Source: Struthio camelus (Eukaryota > Chordata > Aves > Struthioniformes > Struthionidae). Taken from it: DNA of 64,000 nucleotides. Positions 1 through 14,900 of this stretch are shown piece after piece. How positions within the stretch are numbered: the first letter of the stretch is position 1; each line of letters starts with the position of its first letter. Position numbers and translations under genes: made by a program. The notes under the pieces were generated by a model. The model saw only the letters and a program-made list of their open reading frames with translations. It was not told where the DNA came from and searched no databases. The stretch covers positions 498,501-562,500 of the forward strand of contig NC_090943.1 of the NCBI RefSeq assembly GCF_040807025.1. The letters run 5' to 3'.

Positions 1-3000
1 GCGGCTCAGCCTGGGAATCCCGGCCAGGACGCGGCTCCCAGGGTCCCCTCCCTTCCGCTGGCCGGCAGCGTCCCCCGGGGGGATAGCTGGGCCCGGCACC
101 CACGCGCAGGGCTGGACCCACCGTCTGCGCTCGAACCCAGGCTCGCTGTGGAGCGTTGGGGACGGCCACCAGCCTGCCCTGGACTGGCTCCAGGGACGCG
201 TACAGCCTCTCCCTGTCCCTTCTCCGCACGGGACGGCACGGGACGGCAGACACGGCTCACTCCCTCACAGTGCTGGTCAGCAGGCGCACGAGGCTCAGTC
301 CCTTCTCCCTGCCCTGGTCCGGGATTCACGTGGCCGGCGCAGCATCACCCCACGGTGGTGAGCTGTGCTGTGCACACAGTGCTGAGAGGAGCTGCTGCCT
401 CCGCTCGGGGCTGCGCACGGAGACCGGGACGCAGCTTCGGTCGGGACGCTCCCACCAACGTGGCACACTCGGAATAGCATCCCTCAGCACAACAGTCAGA
501 GAGCGCGCGGCGGGACAGGACCTGTCAGGTACAGGCAGGAGAGCAACACGCAGCAGAGAGAAAGGGCCTGGGCGGTTTGAAACCTCCTCCCTCGAAACCC
601 GACTTGCGCCTCCAGCACCACACAGCTCTCACGGAGCCGCTGGAGCCCTCTGAGCACTAATGTCCCTGCCCGCGCTGCCAGCCCAGTGCTGCGGAGCCTG
701 GGGGCACCCCTCTGCCGGGAGCCCCCTGCATCGCTCCCGGCTCCAGCCGCACACCGTGAGCAGACCCTGCGGGGGGACAGGCACCGCAGGGCAGCACTGC
801 TGGCAGCAGCGCTGGCCCCTGACACCGCCTGCGCCTCCCGACCCGGCTCTGACGCGAAGGACCTGCGTAGCTCCTGTCGGGGACACGCAGAGCTCTGCTT
901 GCAGGTCCTGCCCCAGCGCCCAGGGCAAGAGGCACTGACAGCACCCAGGCAGAGAGGGCAAGGAGCGGGGGGCTGCCCACCCCAGCGCAGCACGGCCATG
1001 CGCCACTGCTCCGGACCGCCCAGCACCGCTGCCCTCACCAGGCACGACCCAACGTGGCGGTCTGTCTGCCCCCGGCCCTGCCCGCAGGTGACTCTGTCTC
1101 CTTAATGGGATCAACACGCCGCTCTCACGTGCGCAGCGGAGCCCGCAGGAGGAACTCGGCGTCCGGCACCAACCTGCGGCGCTGGGGAGCGCAGGACAGA
1201 GCCCCACGCTGCCGACAACCCGGGTCAGCCTGGCCGAGGGGTTCAGAGCCAGCCCTGGCCCCTGCTCTGCCTTCGCCCCCACGGCAGCCAGCAGAACGGC
1301 CCAGCTCCTGCTGGCCAGAACAGCCGGACGGGCCGCACAGCCCACCAGGGCTGGGCAGTGCGCTGGGTGTCAGGACGGGGAGCCGCCCCCACGGCGTGCT
1401 GCGGGGAGCAGGAGCGGCCCCATCGGCACCGAGGGGCCGGAAGAGCCACCTGCAGGGAGGCCGCCGGCTGCCAGGAGGGTTGTTAGGGCAATGAAATCCC
1501 CGTGCTCGTGGCAGCCGCTTGAAGTGGTGCAGCGACCCTGAAGGGCATGCGAGCAGGGCTGGGCACCCTGCCGCCTGACGGGCACGGGGCTGATTGTCCT
1601 GACAGGCGCAGGAACCCCGCGGCCGGTGCGCACCGCGGCCGCCGACAGCCCAGGGGCTGCAAGGGGGAACCGGCCTGTGGGGCAGCACAGACCCCCCACA
1701 GCCCGGGCACCAGACGGGGCCCCTGCCACCACCAAGCGTCCGTCACGAGCCCGCCGGAGCAGTCCTGCTCTCGCATCAGAGTGGAAACTAAAACAGGGCC
1801 CAACCCTCCCTGCCCGCATCCCCAGCGCCGCTGACGGCCCCGTGCCAAACAGCCCAGCAGGACACAACAGTCCCACGGAGATGGTCACCACCGGGAGCCT
1901 CCCACTTCCCACCTCGCCGATGTAACCACACAGTATGTGCCCTGGGATCAGCGTCCAAGACAGCGGGAACCCACATCAGCGCCTTAATGAGAAGGCGTAA
2001 TTGGGCTGGACCCGCGCCCGGCATTGCTCAACCCTTGCAGCATTACGCACACGGGCAGCACCGCTCACCACCCAGGACGGGGCATCGCGGCTCTCGGGCG
2101 AGCACCTCGCTCGGCCTGGTGCTACCCCTCGCAACCGTCTCCACACTGTGATCCGAGACAGCCCGGGGGGGAAGCCGGGAGGCTGCAGGGGGGCAGGGAC
2201 TGGCAGAGCCGCGGGACGCTCCGCAGAGCCCCGGGCGGCTGTGAAGCCGAGAGCCGGCCGCGCTGCCGGACGGCTGTGTCCCGCCAGGTGCTCGGGGTGG
2301 CCCGCGCGGGGGTCCTGTCCCGGCCTCGCCCCACGCACAGGGGGCCTGTCCCAGCCTCGCCCCACGCTCTCACCTGTCCAGGGACTCCGGTCGGGCTCAG
2401 ACGTGGCAAAGGGAGGGCGTCGAGCTGCCTCGGGCCATGCCACAGTCACTGGAAAACACGGCAACAACAAGGGTTTAACTGCTGCAGCGGAGAGATCTCT
2501 GCTCTTCTGCCTCCGGCGGAGATCTCGGGAAACCCCTCCACCCCTGAAGAGGAGGCAAACCCCAGCGAGGAAACGCTGCGGGGCGGCGCAGACGCACGGG
2601 GGTCTTTCCCCGGCAGCTCGCCTCTCCTGGCAGGGGCACCGTGCGGCGACGGGGTGCGCGACGCCGTGAAGAGCCGCAGACACCCGTCACCGGCCGGCCT
2701 CGGTCCCCCTCGCTGCTGCCTCCGAATCCCGAGCCCCCCCCAGGGCCCCCTCGCTGCTCCTCCCCCGGGGACCCCTCCCTCGCTCCTCCCCAGGGCCCCC
2801 TCGCTGCTCCCCCCCCGGGACCCCTCCCTCGCTCCCCCCAGGGGCTCCTCACTCTCCCACCCCCAGGGCCCCCTCGCTGCTCCCCCCCAGCCCCAAGCCC
2901 CCGCCCGGGACGCCCCTCGCTCCCCCCCTCGAGGCTCCGAGCCCCCCCCCCCGGGACCCCCACGCCGTCCCCGCGGTGTCCCTCGCTCCCCCCGCCCGCC

Positions 3001-3470
3001 CGAGCCGGCAGGGCAGGGCCGCGCCTGGGCGGGCAGAGCGGAGGGTCCCGGGGCAGCAGCGGGCGAGGGGCACCCGCGCTGCCGGCACCCCGCGCCACCG
3101 GGCCGGGCCGGGCCGGGCCGGGCCGGGTGCCCGCGCCGCGGCCGCAGCGGGATGCGGGGTCGCTCCCCCCCACCCCCCGCGCCGGGCGCCGCCGCCGCCG
3201 CTCACCGGAGAGCCCCGCCGCGCCCGCGGGTGTGCGCGCGACGCGCGGGGGCGGCACCGGGCGGCACCGGGCGGCCACCGGCCCCCGCCCCGCCCCACCC
3301 CGCCCCGCCCGCCGTCATCGCTGCGGAGCCGGGCGGGAACCGACACCGACACCGACACCGCCCCCGGCCCCGGCCCGGGCTGCCCGGGCACCGCTCCTCC
3401 CCAGAGCGGACGGGCCCGACCCCGCCTCGGGCTGCCCCGCGGCCGGCGGCGGGACTCGAACCCGCGGCAC
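1..3470. other. GC-rich left flank, no recognised gene
   Basis: No exon could be recognised on either strand. In mammals SLC4A2 lies head-to-head with CDK5, so its 5' end would be expected here on the minus strand, but nothing resembling its coding exons was seen. Non-coding first exons or a promoter could be hidden in the CpG-rich stretch from about 2,000 to 3,470. Open frames here are long only because GC-rich DNA has few stops. Confidence 0.5.
2715..2965. repeat. C-rich tandem repeat
   Basis: Several imperfect copies of a roughly 40-45 nt unit built from runs of C, with recurring cagggccccctcgctgctcc. The minus strand carries many closely spaced G runs, so G-quadruplex formation is plausible. 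It lies about 1.4 kb upstream of CDK5. Confidence 0.7.
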
Positions 3471-3479
3471 ACCGGGAGG

Positions 3480-4285
3480 TGCGGGGGCCGCCGGGAGCCG
3501 CAGTGCGCGCGGGGCCTGTCGGGATCCGTAGTGCGCGCGGGGCCTGTCGGGAGCCGCGGTGCGCGCCGGGGCCGCCGGGAGCCGTAGTCCGCGCGGGGCC
3601 TGTCGGGAGCCGTAGTCCGCGCGGGGCCTGTCGGGAGCCGTAGTCCGCGCGGGGCCTGTCGGGAGCCGTAGTGCGCGCGGAGCCTGTCGGGAGCCGCGGT
3701 GCGCGCGGGGGCGGCCGGGAGCCGTAGTTCGCGCCGGGGCCTGTCGGGAGCCGTAGTGCGCGCGGAGCCTGTCGGGAGCCGTAGTGAGCGCGGGGCCTGT
3801 CGGGAGCCGTAGTGCGCGCGGGGCCTGTCGGGATCCGTAGTGCGCGCGGGGCCTGTCGGGATCCGTAGTGCGCGCGGGGCCTGTCGGGAGCCGCGGTGCG
3901 CGCCGGGGCCGCCGGGAGCCGCAGTGCGCGCGGGGCCTGTCGGGAGCCGTAGTGCGCGCGGGGCCTGTCGGGAGCCGTAGTGCGCGCGGGGCCTGTCGGG
4001 AGCCGTAGTGCGCGCGGGGCCTGTCGGGAGCCGCGGTGCGCGCGGGGGCGGCCGGGAGCCGTAGTTCGCGCCGGGGGCCGCCGGGATCCATCGTGCGCGC
4101 GGGGCCTGTCGGGAGCCGTAGTGCGCGCGGAGCCTGTCGGGAGCCGTAGTGAGCGCGGGGCCTGTCGGGAGCCGTAGTGAGCGCGGGGCCTGTCGGGAGC
4201 CGTAGTCCGCGCTGGGGGCTGTCGGGATCCGTAGTGCGCGCAGGGCCTGTCGGGAGCCGCGGTGCGCGCGGGGGCCGCCGGGAGA
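3480..4285. repeat. 28-nt minisatellite abutting the CDK5 start
   Basis: About 28 copies of a 28-nt unit containing gggagccgtagtgcgcgcgg followed by ggcctgtc, with small variants (gtagtccgc, gcggtgcgc, gatccgtagt). It ends within 80 bases of the CDK5 start codon, so it occupies the CDK5 promoter and 5' UTR region. On the minus strand each unit reads ACTACGGCTCCC, which resembles the left half of the ZNF143/SBS motif. Every copy is CpG-dense. Confidence 0.9.
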
Positions 4286-4362
4286 CGGCGCGGCGGCTGC
4301 CGGGAGGGGCGGCCCGCGGCGGGGAGGCGCAGTCCGGCGGGCCCGGTGCGGAGCGCGGCGCC

Positions 4363-7489
<3,127 letters not shown>

Positions 7490-8137
7490 AGACTGCCTGA
7501 GCGCTGGCCCGCTGCCCGCGCTGAGCTGTGGGGCAGCCCCCCGGGCTCCTGGCACGCTCCTGGGAGCGCTGGGGAGGGGGCAGCCTGCCATGCCGGTGGG
7601 TGGGACGGGGGACGCGAGGTGAGGCGCAGGGTGCCAGCACCCCAGAACCATAGCCCCTTCCTAGTATTTATTAGGTTTTTAACCAAATGCAATTCCCGGT
7701 TCTGCCCCAGTTGCTGGGGGCTTAGCTCTGCCTTCCCTGCCTCCCACCTCCCACGCCCTGGCAGCAGGATTGGGACTGCTCCCGGCTCTCTGGTCTGGCT
7801 GTGAGGAGGAGGCTCTCCGAGGCCTGCTGCAGAGCCGCGTGAGGCTCAGAGCCTGGAGGAGGAGCTGCTGACACCTCCCTTCCCCCCGGGCCCGGACACC
7901 TGGGATCCACAGTGCTGGCGGAGGGGTTCCGGGTGGGTGGATCTCCTGCCGCCCTCGGGTGGGGTGGCTGCTGTTCCCGTTTCCTCTCTCCCTTCTCCCT
8001 GCTTTCCCCCAGCCGCTTTCCCCCAACCCTGGCAGCAGATGGGGTCCTTGGGGTCAGCTCCCTGGGATGGGGGAAGGTGTCCCCTTTCTTTTGTACTGTG
8101 CTCCTGTACGTGGGTGGATGTGCATATTTGTTAACTT

Positions 8138-8143
8138 CATAAA
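8138..8143 (+). promoter_or_regulatory. CDK5: Probable CDK5 poly(A) signal (CATAAA)
   Basis: CATAAA is a weak AATAAA variant about 650 bases after the stop codon, at the end of an otherwise plain 3' UTR. No AATAAA or ATTAAA was seen in between. Confidence 0.55.
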
Positions 8144-8593
8144 GAGCTTCCCTCTCCCCAGAGCCTGCGTCGTTCCTCGTTTTGGGGAGGGGGGGGGAGT
8201 GTCAAGCCGGGACTCTGCTTTGGGCTAAAGGGGCGCCCTGCGGCTGCGTCCCTCCGAGGCCCTCCCCGGTGCGCAGGAGGGGCTGGTGGACCCGACGGGT
8301 GAGAGCTGTGCACCTCTGGGCCACCGGCACGGTGTCCCGGGGTGTGGCTGGCCAGCGCTGCTGGGGGGAGCGAAGGGGGTTCTCGGCCAGGTCCTGGCGC
8401 TGCCCTGCCCTTCTGTCAGCGCTGCGAGCGGGGCCGGCTCAGCGCTGCCTGCCCTGCCCCAGCGCTGCATCCTCGCCCAGCCGTCCTCGGCTGCCTGCCG
8501 TCCTGCCCGCCGCGGGGAGGGTGCAGACCCCCCTGCCCGCCTCCCTCCACCCCAGAGAGCAGCACAGCAGGAGTCACGGCGTCAGGACAGATC
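8144..8593. other. Short CDK5-ASIC tail-to-tail spacer
   Basis: About 450 bases separate the two convergent 3' ends. The stretch is GC-rich with no recognised element. Confidence 0.6.
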
Positions 8594-8599
8594 TTTAAT
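8594..8599 (-). promoter_or_regulatory. ASIC3: Poly(A) signal ATTAAA of the ASIC gene
   Basis: ATTAAA on the minus strand, about 390 bases downstream of the proposed stop codon. It is the second most common hexamer. Confidence 0.65.
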
Positions 8600-8986
8600 G
8601 ATGCACAGGCGCCCTGACCGGGCGAGCTGGAGCTGTGACGCATCTACAGTGCAGCAGGGAGGGGGCACGCGGGGCGCAAGCGGCACATGCAGATACACAG
8701 ACAGTGGGGACACGCAGCCTGCTGGGGCTGGGCCCCGCGCGGAGCCAGGACGAGCCCCCGCTGTCCCCGGCAGGAGCCTGGGGGGCCCAGAGCGGCAGGC
8801 CGGAGCCGTGGGGACGGAGGCAGGCCCAGCCTGGCCAGGCCCCCGGTACCAGCCGTGCGGGGCGCTGCCCCGGCCCCGGGCCCCGCGGGGCAGAGCACAG
8901 TCCCCCGCAGCGGGGCAGCCGGGCCCGCTCCGAGCCGTCCCACGCTGCTGTGGCCGCCGGCCGGCCGAGGGCGCCGGGCTGGCCCC

Positions 8987-11900
8987 TCAGCAGGCGAACT
9001 CCTCAAAGTTGCCTAGAGCCGGGTGACGAGGTAGCATGTTCGGGGCGAAGCCGAGACTGTCCGAGTGGCTGCGCAGGCTGTGGCAGGCGCTCTGGGGACG
9101 GGATGGGGACGGCGGTCGGTCGGGGGCAGCCGCTGGCTCCGCGCGGCCGCTCCCGCCCCAGGGCCGCGCTGCTGGGACGTGCGGGACCGGAGCCACCGTC
9201 CGCAGCCCCCCGGCTCTCCCCGGCCTTGCCCCCAGTGGGGTCTGCCCCGTGCCCCCCTGCACACCCTCCCCAGGCCCTCGGGCTGCTCTGAGCCCCCGGC
9301 TCTGCCTGGGGCCACGCTGAGAGCCCCCTCGCTCCACGCAGGGCCAACGTGGAGCAGAGCGAGCTGGTGCCGCGCGCCGACCTCGGAGCGATGCCCGTCT
9401 CCCGCGGCGGGACGGGGCGCTGGGGAGCGATGCATGAGGATGGGAGCAGAGCCGGCGGGGGAGGCCGGGCAGCCCCCACACCACCGGCTCCGGCGATGAT
9501 GCCAAGAAAAGCCTGAGATGGAGGAAGAGGGGGGTTGGGGAGCCGTGCCGGGGCCTGGACCCGTAGGGGTCCGTGTGCAGGGAGCGTGGCCATGTCCTCC
9601 TCCCCCATCGCTGTGCCCGTGTCCTGGCCAAGGGGGCCGGCCCCGGTCCCGGCTGCGGGGGTCCAGCCTTGCGTCCCCCCCAGCTGCATGGGTGCCACCG
9701 AGTCCCTGTGCCGGCCGCAGCAGGGATGTGCGGGGCCGGGCTGCCCGGCACACGGGGGGGGCTCCGCGGGGAGGAGCTGCCCCACAGTGGTCCCCCCACC
9801 CCGGGGGGCCGGGGCTGAGACAGGATCTCTACCTGGGCCCCGGAGGGAGCGAGAGAGCAGGGCTGCCCGGGACGGCTGGATGCTCCTGGCAGGCCGCAGG
9901 GGAGGGCAACGCAGGCAGACGGACAGACAGACAGAGAGGAGACAATGAGGCGCGCGGGGTCGAAGCGGTGATGGGTGCTGGGGCCCGGGGCAGCATGAGG
10001 CCGAGCAGCAGATGGGGTGGGATGAGGTGCGAGGCTCCCCGCGCCGGCGGGGGTCGGCAGGGGACGGGCGGTCCGGTGCGCCGGAGCCCACAGCGGGTGC
10101 AGGGGGGCGTAGGGGGCTGGTGCACCTGGGCCGGGGCAGCCCCCCAGGCAGGGCCAGCTGCGACGCGGGCCATGGAGGGGTGCGGGGGCAGGCAGGGCCG
10201 TGCCTGGGACGGGGCTCACAGGGCGCCTGGCCCTGGGGCACAGCGGGGCTGGGGGGAGGCGATTACCAGGGTGCTGCTGTCGCTGCGCTGGGTCCTTCTC
10301 TTGTCCTTGTAGAGGCTGAGGAGTTTGTCCCGAAACACCTGGGGGAGAGATGCGGTCAGAGCCCCGACGCAGCCCCCCGCCCTGGGTGCAGCGTGCTCAG
10401 CTCTGGGATGGGGCTGGGGGGGGCACCGGGGGCCACGCTCGGAGCAACAGGGCTGGTGCTGCAGGAACATGGCTGGGAGCTGTCAACCCCAGGGCGCACA
10501 GCCCTGCCGGGAGCCGCGGGAACCCCCCGAGCTGGGAGCCACGGGAAGGCGCTGTGCTGGGAACCGCGGGAACCCCCCGAGCCGGGAGCCACGGGAAGGC
10601 GCTGTGCTGGGAACCGCGGGAACCCCCCGAGCTGGGAGCCACAGGAACCCGCTGTGCCAGGAGCCACAGGAACCCCCCGAGCCGGGAGCCACGGGAAGGC
10701 GCTGTGCTGGGAGCCGTGGGAACCCGCTGTGCTGGGAGCCGCGGGAAGGCACCAGGGCTGGTGCCCGGGCCCTGGTTGCACGCTGCCTGCCCTCACCTCG
10801 TACAGGTAGTCGAAGATCTCCAGGATGGTGAGGAGGCTGGCGCCGATGAAGAGCCCCATCTGCCCGCCGATGTCGCCTGGGGCAGGATGGCAGCGTCAAG
10901 GAGCAGCTCTCCCCGCCGGCCCCGGCCCCCCAGCCCCCCGGGCACTCACCCAGCAGCCCCGCCACCTCGTACGCCTTCTTCTGCTCGATCGTCTCATAGT
11001 TCAGGGCTTCGAAGAAAATGTCCAGGACCAGCACGTTCTCCCTGGAGGGCACAGGGAGATACGGGACGAACGGACACGTGAGGCGGTGTTGCCCATGGAG
11101 GGGCTGCACCCTCCGGAGAGGGCCGTGCGCCGTCCCCGGGGCTGCCCCACGGGCGGAGGTGCAAGAGAGCTTGCTGCGGGCAGCACCCCGAGCACAGGCT
11201 ACCCGCTCCGTGCCGCGCTGCGCCAGGCTGGGACGGGGCCGGAGGGATCCACGAGTGTCGAGAAAGGGGGAGGGAGGACGCGCTGCGCTGTCGCGCCGTG
11301 CGCTGCAGGAAGCTGTGCCATGCTGCGCTGTGCCATGCTGTGGCGTGCACTGCAGGAGGCTGCGCTGTGCCGTGCCGTGCCGCGCTGCGCCGTCGCGCCG
11401 TGCACTGCAGGAGGCTGCGCTGTGCCATGCCGTGCCGCGCTGTGCCATCGCACCATGCACTGCAGGAGGCTGCGCTGTGCCGTGCCACGCTGTGCCATGC
11501 TGTGCACTGCAGGAAGCTGCACTGTGCTGTGCTGTGCCACACTGTGTCGTTGCGCCATGCACTGCAGGAGGCTGTGCTGTGCCATGCTGTGCCACACCGT
11601 GCCATGCACTGTAGGAGGCTGCACTGTGCCACGGTGTGCCATGCTGTGTCCTGCAGAAGGCTGCGCTGAGCCGTGCCATGCCATGCCGTGCCGTGCCATG
11701 CTGTGTGGTGGGAGCAGCTGCTCAGTCAGAGCCATGCCGTGCCATGCTGTGCATGGCAGGAGGCTGTGCCAAGCCACGCTGTGCCATGCCATGCTGCGCC
11801 ATGCCATGCTGTGCACTGCAAAAGGCTGCGCTGAGCCGTGCTGTGCTGTGCTGTGCGCTGCAGGAGGCTGCGCCGTGCCGTGCCGTGCCATGCGGTGCGG

Positions 11901-14900
11901 TGCCGTGCCATGCGCTGGGAGCGGCTGCTCAGTCGGCACCGTGCCATGGCGAGCGGCGCGCCGTGCCCGCACTCACGCGATGTACTGCTCCGTCTTGTTG
12001 AACTTCTTGGCCAGGTACTTGGCCGAGGCCTTGCTGGGGATCTTCACCATGGAGAGCTCTTTGCCGTAGCGCACCATGTCGCAGGGCGTGCGGCAGGCGC
12101 AGTACTCGCTGTCCTTCTTCACCAGGAAGTCTGGGGAGGGGGGCGGCCGCGGTGGGACGGGGAGCCCCCCGCGCTGCCGCTCGCCCCGCGCCGGGGGGCC
12201 GGGCAGGAGGGGCGGCCGGGAGCTCCCCGCCGCGCCGGCAGCGCAGGGCCGGCGGGGGGCAGAGCCGGGGGGTCTCCGGCCAGGGGGGGTCCCCAGGGCT
12301 GGAGCGAGCCCCGGGCAGGGGGCCGCCCCCCGGGTACGTACCCAGCGCCGGGTCGGCACACTCCTTGTACTGCTCCGGGGTGCAGACGTTGGCGTTGCCT
12401 GCGGGAGAGAGGCCCCCGAGTCGCACGGGGCGGTCGGGGTCCGGGCCCCCCCGCGGCCGCCCCCGGCCCGGCCCCGGCGCTCACCCGGCATGTGCACCAT
12501 GCGGCAGTTGCAGTTCTCGGCCAGGTAGCGGGTCTCGCAGTCGAGGCGGCAGGCGGTGATGCTGTAGTTGGCGAAGAAGTCCGACTCGATGGGGGTGGCC
12601 TTGCAGTCGCCCCAGGGCGGCGGGAGGTACACCAGCTGCCGCGCCGCTGGCTAAGGAAAACTCGGCAGCGCCGGCACGGCCCGCGGTGAGGACGGGAGCC
12701 GCGGGGGCGCCCGCGGGGCAGGGGGACGCCGCCACGGGGGGTGGCGGGGGGCAGCCGGGACGCGGGGACGGGCTCCCGGCGGCGCGGCTCAGCATCGCGC
12801 CCACGCCAGGCGCCGGCTGCACCGCCGGCCCCGGCACGCGTGCAGACACCTACTCGAGGCGCCTAAATTTAGGCGGGCGGCCGCGCGAGCGCCTCGCCGC
12901 CCCTGCCCGGGGGCGGCCGGATACCCGCTGCTGCTGGCAGGACACGAAGGTCTGGAAGCCGGGCGCCACGCCGAAGCCCAGCTGGTCGATGAAGGGCGGC
13001 TCCTCCTGGCTGTGGATCTGCACCTTCACGCCGGCCTCGTAGGACGTCTCGTCTGCAAGGCAGGCGCGGGGGTCACGGGGAGCCGGGGCCGGGGCCGGGG
13101 CCGGGCGCGGGGCCGCCTCACCCACCGGTGTCGCCCCACACGGGCAGGTATTCCTCCTGCTGGATGTTGAGCATGAGCTCCAGGCCGTTCCCCGCGCCGC
13201 CCTGCAGCGTGGTCAGCAGCTCCGTGCCCGGCTCCCCCGAGTTGAAGGTGTAGCACTTGCCCAGGCGCGTGAAGATCTGCGGGGCAGCGCGGCCTCAGCC
13301 CCCGCCGCCGGCCCGGGGGCGATGGGGGGGCGGAGCGGGGGGGCCGCGGGGCCACGGGGGGGCGGAGCCGGGCTGCAGGGTGCCGACCCCAGCGGCCCCA
13401 GTGCGGGACCCCCGCGCCCCCAGCACGCTGCCCCACACGGCTCCAGGGCAGGGTCCCAGTGCCCTACACAGCCCCAGTGCAGAATCCCAGTACCCCACAT
13501 GGCCCCAGTATGGGATCCCAGTGCCCCACACGGCTCCAGTGCAGGATCCCAGTGTCCCACACGGCCCCAGTGCACAGTCCCAGTGCCCCACACAGCTCCA
13601 GGGCAGGGTCCCAGTGCCCCACACGGCTCCAGTGCACGGTCCCAGTGCCCTACACAGCCCCAGTGCAGAATCCCAGTACCCCACATGGCCCCAGTATGGG
13701 ATCCCAGTGCCCCACACGGCTCCAGTGCAGGATCCCAGTGTCCCACACGGCCCCAGTGCACAGTCCCAGTGCCCCACACGGCTCCAGTGCATGATCCCAG
13801 TGCCCCACACGGCCCCAGTGCACAGTCCCAGTGCCCCACACAGCTCCAGTACAGGATCCCAGTGCTCCACATGGCCCCAGTGCATGATTCTAGTACCCCA
13901 CATGGCCCCAGTGCGGGACCCCCGCACCCTCAGCACACTGCCCCACACGGCTCCAGTGCATGATCCCAGTGTCCCACATGGCTCCAGTGCGGGATCCCAG
14001 TACCCCACACGGCCCCAATGCACAGTCCCAGTGCCCCACACAGCTCCAGTACAGGATCCCAGTGCCCCACATGACCCCAGTGCAGGATCCCAGTGCCCCA
14101 CACAGCCCCAGTGCGGGATCCCAGTGCCCCACACAGCTTCAGTGCACAATCCCAGTGCCCCACACAACAGCAATGCACAATCCCAGTGCCCCACACAGCT
14201 CCAGTACAGGATCCCAGTGCCCCACATGACCCCAGTGCAGGATCCCAGTGCTCCACACAGCTTCAGTGCACAATCCCAGTGCCCCACACAGCTCCAAAGC
14301 AGGATTCCAGTGCCACACACAGCCTTGGTGCAAGATCCCAGTGCCCCACATGGCCCCAGTGCACGATCCCAGTGCCCCACACAACAGCAATGCAGGATCC
14401 CAGTGCTTCACACAGCCTCAGTGCAAGTCCCCAGTGCCCCATATGGCCTCAGTGCAGGATCCCAGTGCCCCATACGGCTCCAGTGCAAGTCCCCAGTGCC
14501 CCACACAGCAGAAATGCAGGTTCCCAGTGCCCTACACAGTGCCCTTCCCAGTGCACACAGCCCCAGTGAGGGATCCCAGAGCCCTACACAGCAGGCTCTC
14601 CCATGTACAGGGAAGGGGCTGGTGCATTCAGCCATCTCCCACTTTGGGCCAGGCCCAGGGCTGTTTTCGGGGCCGTGGGGCTGCAGCCCGCAGCTGCCCG
14701 AGGGCCGGTGTGGCGTCCCCGGCTCTGCCGGATCCCAGTGCAGCTCCAGTGTCCCGACGGCTCTGCCGGACCGCCCGGCCCGGTGTCCTTCCCCAGCGGG
14801 GCACCTGCCTGCCTCCCCCCAGGCCAGGCGGGGATGCTGGACCCCCGAACCCAGGAAGACCCCACAGCCTTCCCCGCCCCGAGGCAATGCTGGGGTGACC

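Noticed and set aside
3440-3462. tRNA T-arm-like ggttcgagtcc on the minus strand (similar words near 128 and 30,070)
   Set aside because: No D-arm, A box or matching acceptor stem at the right distance. An isolated B-box-like word is expected by chance in GC-rich DNA.
13432-14570. Overlapping frames with [15 protein letters not shown]-type repeats, up to several hundred codons on both strands
   Set aside because: A stop-free 31-nt repeat inside an intron explains them fully.
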